DNA of 64,000 nt from Desulfosporosinus nitroreducens. Lineage in GTDB: Bacteria; Bacillota; Desulfitobacteriia; Desulfitobacteriales; Desulfitobacteriaceae. A program made the translations under genes and the position numbers. This document shows, piece after piece, positions 1-8,003 of the stretch. The notes below the pieces were generated by a model, which made no database searches, had not been told where the DNA came from, and saw only the letters and a program-made list of their open reading frames with translations. The stretch is taken from the NCBI RefSeq assembly GCF_023897015.1, contig NZ_JAMHFY010000004.1, forward strand, positions 186,001 to 250,000, in the 5' to 3' direction. Each line of letters opens with the position of its first letter. Position 1 is the first letter of the stretch.

Positions 1-710
1 GTAAATACTAAGTCTCCTACGTTAATACTGTCCTCTCTGCGAAAAAGCATTTGTAAATTCCCTTCCGCTGTCAGACGGGAGCCGCGTTGATAGTTCCCTT
101 GCACAATGCCAAAGGTACTGTTAGCAGTGCTCCCACGCACCGACGCACTGACCTGCCCTTCCCCATCGAGGATTAACAGGACTTCAGACGTGGTTGGCGT
201 AACGGATACAATTTTCCCTATAAGCCCCAAGTCTCCGATAACTGGGGCATTCGCCACAATCCCGTCCTGGCTTCCACGATTTAACGTTAACGTTCGGTAC
301 CAAGTGGTCGGGTTGCGATTAACTACTGTAGCCCCAACTTTTTCAAACTTTTCGAGGGTTGGACTGCGAAACTGACCCTGATCAAGCTCATTATATCGCA
401 TCCCAGCCAAGATTTCTGTTTTCAGCTTAATATTGTCTCCTGTAAGCTGGTCAACTTTCTTGAGCAGTTCTTCGTTTTGACGTGATACCTCAGTGAAGCT
501 CCACAATGCCCGCGTATTATTCTTTATCCCATTCCCAATCTGAAGAATTGGTTGTTCTAAAGGGCTTAAAACACGTTGCATGACTCCACCAACAGGGTTA
601 GAGAAATTACTTTCCAGTCCCGTAAACCGAATCGCTATCAATACACCCAATAAGAGAAAGAAAACGAGAACCGCAATTCCCGTTACATTGACTCGCTTTT
701 TCCTCACCAC
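1..710 (-). CDS. mreC: MreC rod-shape protein, N-terminal part (cut by window start)
   Basis: Reading the minus strand gives an open frame with tandem GTG starts at 710 and 707 behind a GGGAGG ribosome site, running off the window edge after about 236 codons. The product begins with a basic stretch and one transmembrane helix (about residues 9-30), then a coiled-coil-like segment containing SRQNEELLKKVDQL, then the beta-rich MreC core (RNPTTWYRTLTLNRGSQDGI). MreC is the membrane-anchored scaffold linking MreB filaments to the wall-synthesis machinery. It lies 18 bases after mreB on the same strand, the usual mreB-mreC order. The C-terminus and any mreD are outside the window. Confidence 0.93.
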   Translation of the reverse strand, partial: MVRKKRVNVTGIAVLVFFLLLGVLIAIRFTGLESNFSNPVGGVMQRVLSPLEQPILQIGNGIKNNTRALWSFTEVSRQNEELLKKVDQLTGDNIKLKTEILAGMRYNELDQGQFRSPTLEKFEKVGATVVNRNPTTWYRTLTLNRGSQDGIVANAPVIGDLGLIGKIVSVTPTTSEVLLILDGEGQVSASVRGSTANSTFGIVQGNYQRGSRLTAEGNLQMLFRREDSINVGDLVF

Positions 711-728
711 AATTCCTCCCCGCTCTTT

Positions 729-1754
729 TTAGCTCTTTTGCGAGGCGGCAATTCTACGAAGGATTTCTGCATGTTCCAATACATTTCCTGTCCCTATAGC
801 GACACAGGACAATGGGTCCTCCGCTATGTGCACCGCAATACCCGTTTCCTCTGAAATCAGTCGATCCAGGTTGCGCAGTAACGAGCCGCCACCTGCCATC
901 ATAATGCCGCGATCCATAATGTCGGATGATAATTCCGGCGGAGTCTTTTCTAAACAAGATTTAACCGCATCCACAATTGCCATTACCGGTTCTTGTAAGG
1001 CTTCTTGAATTTCTTCCGAGGTTACTTCAATCGTCTTAGGAAGCCCCGTCAATAGGTCCCGTCCGCGTACAGTGTACATTCCTTTTTCGGCTTTGTAGGC
1101 ATATCCAATTTCAAATTTGAGGGTCTCAGCCGTGCGATAACCAATCATTAAATTATAGCGTCGTTTAATATGAGCGATGATGGCATCGTCCATTTCATCT
1201 CCCGCTACACGAATTGACCGGCTTGTCACGATTCCGCCTAAGGAAATCACAGCAACTTCTGTTGTCCCTCCGCCAATATCGACGATCATGTTTCCTGTCG
1301 GCTCACTGACTGGGAGTCCTGCCCCAATCGCAGCCGCCATGGGCTCTTCTAAAATTATCGGATCTTTTGCACCAGCCGCCATAGCTGCCTCTTTCACTGC
1401 CCGTTCTTCAACGGGGGTAACTCCGGAAGGTACACAGATAACAACGCGCGGACGAATATATGGGTGCTCTGTCCCTAACGCTCGGCTGATAAAATATTTG
1501 AGCATTTTCTGTGTGACGTTGAAATCAGAGATGACTCCATCTTTCAAGGGACGAATTGCTACAATATTACTTGGAGTCCGACCGATCATTTCCTTAGCTT
1601 TATCACCCACAGCCATAGGAGTTTTTGTAGTGATATCCATAGCCACTACAGAGGGTTCCCGTACAACGATCCCTTTACCCTTCACATGAACCACAGTATT
1701 TGCGGTTCCCAAATCTATTCCTAAATCCCTGCTAAAAAAGTTAAAAAACGCCAT
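729..1754 (-). CDS. mreB: MreB, actin-like rod-shape determining protein
   Basis: This 341-residue actin-fold ATPase forms membrane-associated filaments that position the elongasome. The phosphate-1 motif [11 protein letters not shown] is at residues 13-23, the phosphate-2 motif [13 protein letters not shown] lies near the middle, and [10 protein letters not shown] near residue 290 matches the adenosine loop. The N-terminal [10 protein letters not shown] resembles the short amphipathic or hydrophobic membrane-binding end seen in many MreBs. Length is normal for the family. It sits between radC and mreC in the standard Clostridia cell-shape cluster. An imperfect palindromic spacer separates it from radC, so a separate promoter there is possible but not evident. 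Confidence 0.97.
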   Translation of the reverse strand: MAFFNFFSRDLGIDLGTANTVVHVKGKGIVVREPSVVAMDITTKTPMAVGDKAKEMIGRTPSNIVAIRPLKDGVISDFNVTQKMLKYFISRALGTEHPYIRPRVVICVPSGVTPVEERAVKEAAMAAGAKDPIILEEPMAAAIGAGLPVSEPTGNMIVDIGGGTTEVAVISLGGIVTSRSIRVAGDEMDDAIIAHIKRRYNLMIGYRTAETLKFEIGYAYKAEKGMYTVRGRDLLTGLPKTIEVTSEEIQEALQEPVMAIVDAVKSCLEKTPPELSSDIMDRGIMMAGGGSLLRNLDRLISEETGIAVHIAEDPLSCVAIGTGNVLEHAEILRRIAASQKS

Positions 1755-1773
1755 GGTTTTGTTAAGCTCCTTC

Positions 1774-1930
1774 CGTTATTCGAGGTTCGAGGCGACGCGA
1801 GGCGCGAGGTCCGAATCGAAGCGAACAGAGTTCGCAACTAATGATTAAAGCCAGAAAGTCTAGTTAGTTCTTCGATTCGTAGAATCGAATTCAAAGTTCG
1901 TGCCTCGCGCATCGAACTTCGAGCCTCGCG
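1774..1930. repeat. Imperfect palindromic intergenic repeat between radC and mreB
   Basis: The spacer carries clustered motifs of the form CGAGGYTCGA and GCGCGAGG on its left side (1780-1825) and their reverse complements on its right side (1872-1930), around an AT-richer centre. The pairing is imperfect. The composition is CG-rich and unlike the flanking genes. It reads as a decayed palindromic repeat reaching the radC stop codon. No coding potential is seen. Confidence 0.45.
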
Positions 1931-2614
1931 TCATATGATTCCGCGTTCCTTCAAGCTGATAAAACGATTATCCCCGATAATCACGTGATCTAAAACTTCA
2001 ATCCCGAGAATCTTCCCTCCATCTGACAGGCGACGGGTTACTTCAATGTCTTCCTGACTAGGAGTTGGATCCCCACTGGGATGGTTGTGCAATAAAATAA
2101 TGGCGTTAGAATTTCGCCGTATTGCTTCTTTAAAACATTCCCGCGGGTGTACCAAAGATGAATTGAGCGAGCCTACTGAGACTGGGCTGATCCCTAAAAC
2201 ATGATTCTTTGTCGATAGTGAGACAACTCGGAAATGCTCTCGATCAAGGAACCGCATTTCTTCCATAACGATATGGGCCACATCCTGAGGAGAGTTGACT
2301 ACCGGTCTAGACATGGGATCCACGGAAACTGAACGACGCCCTAATTCCAAGGCAGCCTTCACTTCTGCGGATTTGGCCTTGCCTAAGCCATGTATTTGGG
2401 CTAACTCATGAACAGTCAGCTTTCCTAAACCCGAAAGTCCACCCACACATACCAAGATGCGTTCCGCAAAGGTCAAGACATTTTCGCCCTTGATACCAGT
2501 CCTTAAAAGAATAGCCAGAACTTCGTGATTCGATAATGCTTCAGGACCTAATTGATAAAGTCGCTCACGGGGCAGAAGTTCCTCCGGTAAATCCTTCAAA
2601 CGCCGATAATCCAT
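1931..2614 (-). CDS. radC: RadC-family JAB1/MPN domain protein
   Basis: The family is UPF0758/RadC. An N-terminal helix-hairpin-helix region (IHGLGKAKSAEVKAALELG) is followed by an MPN/JAMM metalloprotease-like domain with the HNHPSGDPTPSQED motif that carries the metal-binding His and Asp residues. The biological role of RadC is unsettled; the early claim of a repair function in E. coli was withdrawn. I start it at the ATG at 2614 because GAGGTGG lies just upstream and the protein then begins MDYRRLKDLPEELLPRERL, as in relatives. A longer frame to 2698 exists but would run deep into maf. The start lies within the 3' end of maf (50-base overlap). Confidence 0.93.
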   Translation of the reverse strand: MDYRRLKDLPEELLPRERLYQLGPEALSNHEVLAILLRTGIKGENVLTFAERILVCVGGLSGLGKLTVHELAQIHGLGKAKSAEVKAALELGRRSVSVDPMSRPVVNSPQDVAHIVMEEMRFLDREHFRVVSLSTKNHVLGISPVSVGSLNSSLVHPRECFKEAIRRNSNAIILLHNHPSGDPTPSQEDIEVTRRLSDGGKILGIEVLDHVIIGDNRFISLKERGII

Positions 2615-3221
2615 TATCCACCTCACGTGAAGTGATGTTTGTCTGCTCAATCCCCCACGCCCTAAGCTGTTCTGAGAGATATTCCATGGGTAAGCCAATG
2701 ACGTTTGTCAAGGACCCTTGAATGGCCGTGACAAATTTTTTAGCTTCCCCCTGAATCCCATAAGCTCCTGCTTTATCCATCGGTTCTCCAGTAGCAACAT
2801 ATTCCTTTATTTCATCCGCTCCAAGTCGGCGAAAGTTTACAATGGTTTCCACCACATCTGCAACAATTTTACCCGATCCGGAGATTAATGCTACGCCAGT
2901 TAGAACAGCGTGAGTACGGCCGCTTAGCCTTTGAAGAATTTCCTCTGCTTCCAAGGGTGAAGCTGGTTTCCCTAAAATGATGGAGTCAAGGACTACCATC
3001 GTATCCGCTCCCAAAATAACGTCCAGTTTGTCTCCGCCAAGCTCCAACCATTGCATTAAACCCGCTTCGGCCTTGCGTACTGCTAACTGTCTGACCCCGA
3101 TCTTGGGAGGAATCCCTTCCTCCAATTCTTCTGAAACAGAAGCCTTAACCGTTTCAAAAACGTACCCTCTCTCACGAAGCAATAACGCCCTGCGTGGAGA
3201 TGAAGAAGCAAGTACGAGCAT
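2565..3221 (-). CDS. maf: Maf-family nucleotide pyrophosphatase
   Basis: Maf proteins hydrolyse non-canonical or modified nucleoside triphosphates to monophosphates and affect septum formation. The start MLVLASSSPRRALLLRERG contains the SSSPRR phosphate-binding signature, and GADTMVVLDSIILGKP carries the conserved catalytic Asp. I start at the ATG at 3221 (AAGGAAGGTG ribosome site) rather than the upstream frame start at 3275. The start codon is one base after the DUF4321 stop, showing translational coupling. The C-terminus, after about residue 195, extends some 20 residues past the usual family end and overlaps radC. Confidence 0.94.
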   Translation of the reverse strand: MLVLASSSPRRALLLRERGYVFETVKASVSEELEEGIPPKIGVRQLAVRKAEAGLMQWLELGGDKLDVILGADTMVVLDSIILGKPASPLEAEEILQRLSGRTHAVLTGVALISGSGKIVADVVETIVNFRRLGADEIKEYVATGEPMDKAGAYGIQGEAKKFVTAIQGSLTNVIGLPMEYLSEQLRAWGIEQTNITSREVDNGLSAFEGFTGGTSAP

Positions 3222-3222
3222 G

Positions 3223-3486
3223 TTACACCTTCCTTGACAGTAAATAACCACCCATAGCTCCCAAAAGCGTTGCAATTGTAATACTTATACGACAACCAAA
3301 AGAGAGTGAGAGAAAAAAGAAATCCACGTATGTATGAGAGGGTATATCTATGACAGCCGGCCGTAAAAACGGAGCAAAAATACCGTATTTTTCTAAGCCA
3401 AAACCAACTAAAGTCCCCAGGGCCGCTCCAATCATAATAAGCAAGACGGCTCTTCCTGCCCCTGAGGAATTTCGTCCAACCGCCAT
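3223..3486 (-). CDS. DUF4321-like small membrane protein
   Basis: The predicted product has 87 residues with two hydrophobic helices, near residues 14-32 (VLLIMIGAALGTLVGFGL) and near the C-terminus (ITIATLLGAMGGYLLSRKV), separated by a short loop. Small proteins of this type (DUF4321) sit just upstream of maf in many Clostridia; their function is unknown. I start at the ATG at 3486 because GGAAGGGGAAAG stands upstream. An extended frame to 3528 exists without a better signal. It appears to be the first gene of the DUF4321-maf-radC-mreB-mreC series. Confidence 0.75.
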   Translation of the reverse strand: MAVGRNSSGAGRAVLLIMIGAALGTLVGFGLEKYGIFAPFLRPAVIDIPSHTYVDFFFLSLSFGCRISITIATLLGAMGGYLLSRKV

Positions 3487-3554
3487 AATTCTTTCCCCTT
3501 CCGTACACAGCAAGTCTGTAAAAACCAAGATTGACTCCTAAAAGCCTTCATATA

Positions 3555-3583
3555 AGTGTAGCATCTTCACCATGACTAAGCAA
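3555..3583 (-). promoter_or_regulatory. Putative sigma-A promoter for the DUF4321-maf-radC-mreBC series
   Basis: On the minus strand TTGCTT (3578-3583) and TACACT (3555-3560) are separated by exactly 17 bases. They lie about 70 bases upstream of the first start codon. The match to consensus is moderate. Confidence 0.45.
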
Positions 3584-3851
3584 GTTCGACACGGTTCTTC
3601 TTCACTATATAAAACATGAAAGAAACAGCCCTAATTCAATAAATAACGGGTTTAATTTTGAAATGCAAATCCGACATTGTCAGTGAAATCGCTGTATATT
3701 TACTTAGTTAATCCATCTGAAAATTTAGGATGTTTTTCGCATCTAGAAACTCAATTCAATAACGAATATTTGGAAGTAAAATTCCAATACCACTATGTAA
3801 TTTTATTTAAACGGTTAGGATGAATAAATAGGTTGCAATTGAAACTCATGT

Positions 3852-3900
3852 TATAATTACGGTATGAGTTAATTTATGATTAAATTATGATTTAATCATA
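3852..3900 (+). promoter_or_regulatory. -10 box and palindromic operator upstream of nitroreductase
   Basis: A consensus TATAAT lies at 3852-3857. Eighteen bases further, at 3875-3900, is a perfect inverted repeat with 11-bp arms (TATGATTAAAT and its complement) around TATG. Its position at about +11 to +36 relative to the expected transcript start fits a repressor operator. The arms are AT-only apart from one G:C pair and no T-run follows, so it does not look like a terminator. No convincing -35 element is seen. Confidence 0.5.
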
Positions 3901-3956
3901 TTTATTGGATATCGAGTAATTTATTTAAGCAATTCTCAACGAAAGGAATTAATAAT

Positions 3957-4496
3957 ATGATTAAAGAAATTAAAATGCGCAGAAGTATAAGGAAATATAC
4001 TGATGAACCGGTTGAAGATGAAAAAATAATTGAGTTACTGGAGAGTGCAAGGCTGGCTCCTTCCGGTGACAATACACAACCTTGGCATTTTATTGTTGTT
4101 AAATCAGAATTGATTAGACATCAGTTAGCTCAAGTATCTAATAACCAAAAATGGATGCTCACAGCACCGGTTTTTATCGTGTGTGTTGCAGATATTCGTT
4201 CTAGAATAGCAGACGATGTGGATCTATCGTTAAATGAAAATAGTCCCCTGGCAGAACTTAAGCAGATAATCAGGGATACATCAATTTCCATAGAACATAT
4301 ACTGCTTGAAGCCGAAAATATAGGACTAGGTACTTGTTGGGTTGCATGGTTCATCCAAGAAGAAATCAGACCTGTTCTAAATATACCCGTTGATAAATAT
4401 GTAGTTGGCATTATCACTCTTGGCCATGCCGATGAAACACCGAAAGCACGTCCCCGAAAAAAACTCGAAGACCTGATACATTATGAAAAATGGTAA
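3957..4496 (+). CDS. Nitroreductase-family FMN protein
   Basis: At 179 residues this matches the size of short nitroreductase-family flavoproteins, which bind FMN as dimers and use NAD(P)H. The N-terminal MRRSIRKYTDEPV is the FMN-phosphate contact motif, LAPSGDNTQPWHFIVV the following conserved loop, and ENIGLGTCWVAWF the C-terminal core. The start has an AAAGGA ribosome site. It is monocistronic in an AT-rich accessory region. The substrate cannot be told from sequence. Confidence 0.88.
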   Translation: MIKEIKMRRSIRKYTDEPVEDEKIIELLESARLAPSGDNTQPWHFIVVKSELIRHQLAQVSNNQKWMLTAPVFIVCVADIRSRIADDVDLSLNENSPLAELKQIIRDTSISIEHILLEAENIGLGTCWVAWFIQEEIRPVLNIPVDKYVVGIITLGHADETPKARPRKKLEDLIHYEKW

Positions 4497-4539
4497 GAGG
4501 TTGGAGCGAGGTGCATAATACGTCTGTTGTGAAGCTTAT

Positions 4540-4719
4540 CTAACCACCCAAATATTGTTTCCCATAAAAATAACCGCCACGTTGACGGTTTATACATTGA
4601 TTGATTAAGACTAGACGTTCAACTAGTTGCTCAATTTGCTTTCCTTTAGAAGTTTCGAGCAAGGAATTTAGATTCGAATTTAGTTGTTGTATTAGTTTAA
4701 TGTAAGCACCATCATTCTC
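4540..4719 (-). pseudogene. Possible decayed gene fragment, no start codon
   Basis: The 298-base gap between the nitroreductase and the hydrolase holds a 59-codon minus-strand frame that is open after a stop at its 5' end but has no ATG or GTG and no ribosome site. The translation is protein-like (KGKQIEQLVERLVLINQ, then CINRQRGGYFYGKQYLGG). This could be the 3' remnant of a lost gene or chance. I do not recognise the family. Confidence 0.22.
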
Positions 4720-4794
4720 TTAATAAGGACGCTGGTGCTAGGTTACGGCAAACCCTAAAACAGAAACCGACCAATTTCTATATTATTAATCAAA

Positions 4795-5601
4795 TTAATC
4801 CTTTAAAAAATCAAGTACAATCTGATTGAATTCTTTCGGCTTTTCCACAAAAGGAAAATGACCACAATCTTTCATCATCATTTCCTTGGAGTGCTTGGTC
4901 TTCTCGTGAATATACTCTCCTATCTTGAGGATAATTTTGCTATCCTTATCAGCAGAAATGATTAAAACAGGGAGCTGAATCTCTCCCAAGCGTTCGTAAG
5001 AAGAAGGCTTCAACTCGATCTCCCACATAGGATTCCAGCGAATAAAATTGGTCGACTCTTTGACTATTTCAATCACCTTAGCTCTGGCGTCTGCCCTGTT
5101 AGGAGATGGAAAACAGTATTCATAAAAAGGATTGGAAATGTAATTTTGTATCGCAGCTTCAGGCCCTTCGGATTGCCCCGTAATATATATATTAACCATT
5201 TCAGAAATAAAATTGGGCGGATAGGGATACCCATTCAAGGCAGGACAAACCAAGACTAAGTCTTTTACCATTTCCGGATATTGTAGAGCAAAATCTATCG
5301 CAAGAGCTCCTCCAGCAGATGAGCCTATTATAGTAATTTTTCTTAGTTCTAAAGCATTCATCAATGATTTAAAATCTTCCAGATGTGAAAAAGCATCTAT
5401 GGGGATATCCGATTTTCCATGCCCTCTTTTATCAAAACAGATCACTTTATACTTGCTCGATAAGGAATCAATTTGGTAGTCCCAAATACGATGATCACAC
5501 AAGGGGCCCCCGTGAATAAGAACTAATGGATCGCCTTCTCCTTTTATAGAATAAAACAAACGGGTGTTATTAATTTTCAGATAACCCTTAACATCTGACA
5601 T
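4795..5601 (-). CDS. Alpha/beta-fold hydrolase
   Basis: This 268-residue alpha/beta hydrolase has the oxyanion segment LIHGGPLCDHR (about residues 28-38), the nucleophile elbow GSSAGG, the acidic residue in ISADKDSKI, and the catalytic His in DCGHFPFVEKP near the end, so the Ser-Asp-His triad is complete. There is no signal peptide, so it is cytoplasmic. The substrate is unknown; relatives hydrolyse esters, haloalkanes or C-C bonds. It starts 16 bases after the PadR-type regulator on the same strand, so the two are almost certainly co-transcribed and the hydrolase is the likely regulated output. Confidence 0.88.
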   Translation of the reverse strand: MSDVKGYLKINNTRLFYSIKGEGDPLVLIHGGPLCDHRIWDYQIDSLSSKYKVICFDKRGHGKSDIPIDAFSHLEDFKSLMNALELRKITIIGSSAGGALAIDFALQYPEMVKDLVLVCPALNGYPYPPNFISEMVNIYITGQSEGPEAAIQNYISNPFYEYCFPSPNRADARAKVIEIVKESTNFIRWNPMWEIELKPSSYERLGEIQLPVLIISADKDSKIILKIGEYIHEKTKHSKEMMMKDCGHFPFVEKPKEFNQIVLDFLKD

Positions 5602-5617
5602 AATAATTACCTCCTTG

Positions 5618-6178
5618 TTATTTACTCTCTTCCTGAAGATTTTTATGAATGTTCAAGGCCTCATCACACCACTCGACAGTCATTTTTGCCATGCGTATTG
5701 CAAAGTCTGCAGTTAATTTCCAGTATTCAGACTCACGAAAGGAACGGCTGTCCTCACTTGCCTTTCTAATGATTTCGGCTTGGTCTGTTTCGTAAAAATT
5801 CAGCAGGTTTTCGTAATGACTACGGAATTCCTCCAGGTGAGCGGTAAACTTTTCTGGGTCTGCCTTATTGGCAAAAAAGACTTTGACTAATGCGGAGTAT
5901 TTTTGTTCAATTGTTTCCAGAGGCTCATTTAACCATCGTTGAAGTTCTTCTAGCCCCTCTTCGGTTAAACTATAAACTTTACGGTTTGGTTTTCCTATTT
6001 GAATTTCGATTTCTGCCTTCAGCCAGCATTGGGATTCCATTTGATTTAAAGTACGATAGATTTGAGGCAAAGTGGCATCCCAGAATATATTAATAGAATG
6101 TTCAAAGTCATCTTTAAGTTGATAGCCAGTTGTTGGATGGTAACGTATTAAACCTAGCAATGCATGGGCTAAAGACAA
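5618..6178 (-). CDS. PadR-family transcriptional regulator
   Basis: An N-terminal winged helix (SLAHALLGLIRYHPTTGYQL, then TLPQIYRTLNQMESQ and GKPNRKVYSLTEEG) is followed by a helical C-terminal dimerisation region of the Vir/PadR type. PadR proteins usually repress a neighbouring gene and release DNA on binding a phenolic or drug-like ligand. I place the start at the TTG at 6178: GGAGGGGG lies seven bases upstream and the product then begins like other PadRs, while the ATG at 6199 has no ribosome site. The candidate operator lies just upstream, which suggests autoregulation of the regulator-hydrolase pair. Confidence 0.87.
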   Translation of the reverse strand: MSLAHALLGLIRYHPTTGYQLKDDFEHSINIFWDATLPQIYRTLNQMESQCWLKAEIEIQIGKPNRKVYSLTEEGLEELQRWLNEPLETIEQKYSALVKVFFANKADPEKFTAHLEEFRSHYENLLNFYETDQAEIIRKASEDSRSFRESEYWKLTADFAIRMAKMTVEWCDEALNIHKNLQEESK

Positions 6179-6202
6179 TTCTAATCCCCCTCCGATCATA
6201 TA

Positions 6203-6221
6203 GTATCATGTATATGTATAC
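6203..6221 (-). promoter_or_regulatory. Candidate PadR operator with nearby -10 box
   Basis: The imperfect palindrome GTATCATGTATATGTATAC lies 25 bases ahead of the PadR start. PadR-family operators commonly contain ATGTATAT-type half-sites. A minus-strand TATAAT is at 6227-6232, so the site would cover the transcript start. Confidence 0.5.
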
Positions 6222-6489
6222 CTGTAATTATATAATACTACGCACATATGATTAAGTAAATATTATTAATTACAATTTCAAATACAAGTTAATCTCTTGG
6301 GTTCGAAAATGGTCAGTATGACAAGTTGACTAAAGTTCGTTTCCTCAAATTCGGTCAAATTTAGAGCTTAAGCGTCGATTTATCTGTTTCAGTTCACTAC
6401 TTTATGGGTTGATTCTAATTAAAGAACTCTTATTTTCTTCTACTTGCTCCGTTTTACTAAGTATTCATTTTAGAATTTATCTCTAAATC

Positions 6490-6666
6490 TTACGGCAGTC
6501 GAACTTTCTTTATTTCACCCTGCCGTAGTTGGTTCGCTAAACTCCCATTTATGTTGACATCGACCGCACCGTTAGCTCCTTTTATGGGTTCATAACCTGA
6601 TCCATCTCTTAATGTAACGTGGAATCTTATTCCTAATTTTATCGGCAAAAGTTTTAGTACTCGCAA
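6490..6666 (-). CDS. Small protein of unknown function
   Basis: A 58-residue product would start at the TTG at 6666, eight bases after a perfect AGGAGG; a GTG at 6675 overlaps that ribosome site and is less likely. The sequence includes RVLKLLPIKLGIRF, then GSGYEPIKGANGAVDVNING. It has no transmembrane helix or family I recognise. It overlaps the next upstream small ORF in another frame. The strong ribosome site is the main reason to call it. Confidence 0.5.
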   Translation of the reverse strand: MRVLKLLPIKLGIRFHVTLRDGSGYEPIKGANGAVDVNINGSLANQLRQGEIKKVRLP

Positions 6667-6757
6667 AGCACACACCTCCTATATAAATAGCAAGCGCTTT
6701 GTTGCTTTTTTCGTCTTTAGCGAAGTTTAGATGCAAAATATTTGTTAATTTGTTCAT
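6590..6757 (-). CDS. Small basic protein of unknown function
   Basis: The frame starts at the ATG at 6757, or at an upstream TTG at 6778 that overlaps the preceding ORF. The product is about 55 residues and basic, with MNKLTNILHLNFAKDEKSN at the start and PRYIKRWIRL at the end. No clear ribosome site precedes the ATG, and the frame contains the ribosome site and start of the next ORF. It may be translationally coupled or simply not a gene. Confidence 0.3.
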   Translation of the reverse strand: MNKLTNILHLNFAKDEKSNKALAIYIGGVCFASTKTFADKIRNKIPRYIKRWIRL

Positions 6758-6764
6758 GAAGGCA

Positions 6765-6950
6765 TCACTTAAAACCAAAGCCCATTAGCCATTTTGTTAA
6801 TTTCGCAATTACTACTCTCTGATCACTTGGTAAATCTTCATATTTTGCTCCTATATTTTTTAAGAGTATTATTGCTGCTCCAGCAGATATATCACCCTTC
6901 GTGATAACCTCATCTTTCAATTTTTCAATATCCTTATCTAGTAGAGACAT
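6765..6950 (-). CDS. Small helical protein of unknown function
   Basis: This 61-residue product has an ATG at 6950, eight bases after GAGGGGG. It is predicted mostly helical (MSLLDKDIEKLKDEVITKG, then AAIILLKNIGAKYEDL and IAKLTKWLMGFGF), with a polar N-terminal half and a hydrophobic end. Its stop overlaps the next small frame, so the three tiny ORFs at 6490-6950 form a tight minus-strand cluster. I recognise no family. A peptide-antimicrobial or phage-remnant origin is conceivable but unsupported. Confidence 0.55.
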   Translation of the reverse strand: MSLLDKDIEKLKDEVITKGDISAGAAIILLKNIGAKYEDLPSDQRVVIAKLTKWLMGFGFK

Positions 6951-7042
6951 TAGATATACCCCCTCTTCTAATCATCACATATGCGTTCACTGCAAAATAA
7001 GGGGGAAACTGTATTACAACTTAAAATACCTTACTCATAGGA

Positions 7043-7082
7043 GGGCAAAGAAAAAAGACTATATCTAGTCCCTGCTTTGCCC
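7043..7082. terminator. Hairpin upstream of small-ORF cluster
   Basis: Arms GGGCAAAG (7043-7050) and CTTTGCCC (7075-7082) enclose a second stem, GACTA-TATC-TAGTC. An A-run on the inner left flank makes a terminator role on either strand uncertain. Confidence 0.4.
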
Positions 7083-7116
7083 CTTTATGTTGTTTAGTAT
7101 AGGTGTACTATGCAAT

Positions 7117-7156
7117 AAAAGACCTGCTTGATTTTTATATCAAGAACAGGTCTTTT
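7117..7156 (-). terminator. Intrinsic terminator of the two-gene membrane-protein operon
   Basis: A stem with arms AAAAGACCTG and CAGGTCTTTT, extended by TTGA/TCAA with a two-base bulge, ends in TTTTATT on the minus strand. It lies 33 bases after the stop at 7189. Confidence 0.8.
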
Positions 7157-7188
7157 ACTGAATATAATAAGAATGATGTGAATCACTT

Positions 7189-7551
7189 TTATGGCAAAAG
7201 GTAGCTAAACTTAAAATATTGAGTGAAAATATATAAGCTTACAAAGCCAACCAAAATAATAGCAAGTACAATGCCTATGATTATATTCCACCCTAAATCC
7301 TCATTAGCAGTCTTAGACTTCTTCATTGTTAAAATGGAAATATAATTTGTTAGCAAAATTACGACCATAATTATAATCACAAATGAAAAATATTCCCTAA
7401 AATTAAATAAAGGTCTTGCATCTATCTTAGTCATTAACCTTATTTGTGTAAATGCATTAAATCCTGTGATGGCCGAAAAGAGGTAATAACTTATTATATT
7501 CATCCTTCTCTTTTTCCTAATGAAGTCACTTACCCTTTTCACTGTATGCAC
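7189..7551 (-). CDS. Small multi-pass membrane protein, unknown
   Basis: The product is up to 120 residues, with hydrophobic helices around residues 54-72 (FVIIIMVVILLTNYISIL) and 90-112 (IIIGIVLAIILVGFVSLYIF) and a possible earlier one. It starts at the GTG at 7551 or at an in-frame ATG at 7503; neither has a perfect ribosome site. It overlaps the 3' end of the preceding small membrane gene by 26 bases, indicating coupling. No family is recognised. Confidence 0.55.
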   Translation of the reverse strand: MHTVKRVSDFIRKKRRMNIISYYLFSAITGFNAFTQIRLMTKIDARPLFNFREYFSFVIIIMVVILLTNYISILTMKKSKTANEDLGWNIIIGIVLAIILVGFVSLYIFTQYFKFSYLLP

Positions 7552-7738
7552 TGTATAATCCTGGATTCGTAAAACTTAGAAATTTATCGTAGTATTCTGT
7601 TTTAACGCTAAATAAGATAGCCTGTACCAAAAAAATAATTGCAAATATAAGTAGAGTTATACCAGTTCCTAAAGTGTTAGACATTGAAAAAACTATTAAT
7701 AGTAGTAATGCCAACATACCAACTGATTTTAGATTCAT
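7526..7738 (-). CDS. Small two-helix membrane protein, unknown
   Basis: This 70-residue product has a GGAGAGGG ribosome site before the ATG at 7738. Two adjacent hydrophobic stretches (VGMLALLLLIVFSM and GITLLIFAIIFLVQAILF) are followed by a polar tail ending YSAYSEKGK. It is the first gene of a pair with the overlapping 7189-7551 gene. I recognise no family. AT-rich composition and lack of housekeeping neighbours suggest accessory DNA. Confidence 0.65.
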   Translation of the reverse strand: MNLKSVGMLALLLLIVFSMSNTLGTGITLLIFAIIFLVQAILFSVKTEYYDKFLSFTNPGLYSAYSEKGK

Positions 7739-7888
7739 TTAAAATCCCTCTCCAAATGCTTTTGAATTTTGTTTTTATACCTTACTACTGATACGCAATA
7801 TCCTACAAGTGTGCATCAACATAAAGATTAAGCATATTCCATATTATAGCATCTGCTTAAAGGAAATGTCTTTAGAATTTAATCCTTA

Positions 7889-7944
7889 TATAAAACAATA
7901 GAGGTTACTGCGTTAAAATCCGCAATAACCTCTATTGTTTTATA
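7889..7944. terminator. Strong bidirectional terminator after aspA
   Basis: Arms of about 23 bases (TATAAAACAATAGAGGTTAC and its complement, 7889-7911 and 7921-7944) pair with one mismatch and are flanked by A- and T-runs. It lies 59 bases after the aspA stop. Confidence 0.88.
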
Positions 7945-8003
7945 TAGCTATGATACTAGCTCTATCGGAAATATATGATATCCCTATAGGTACGCCACTC
8001 TAC

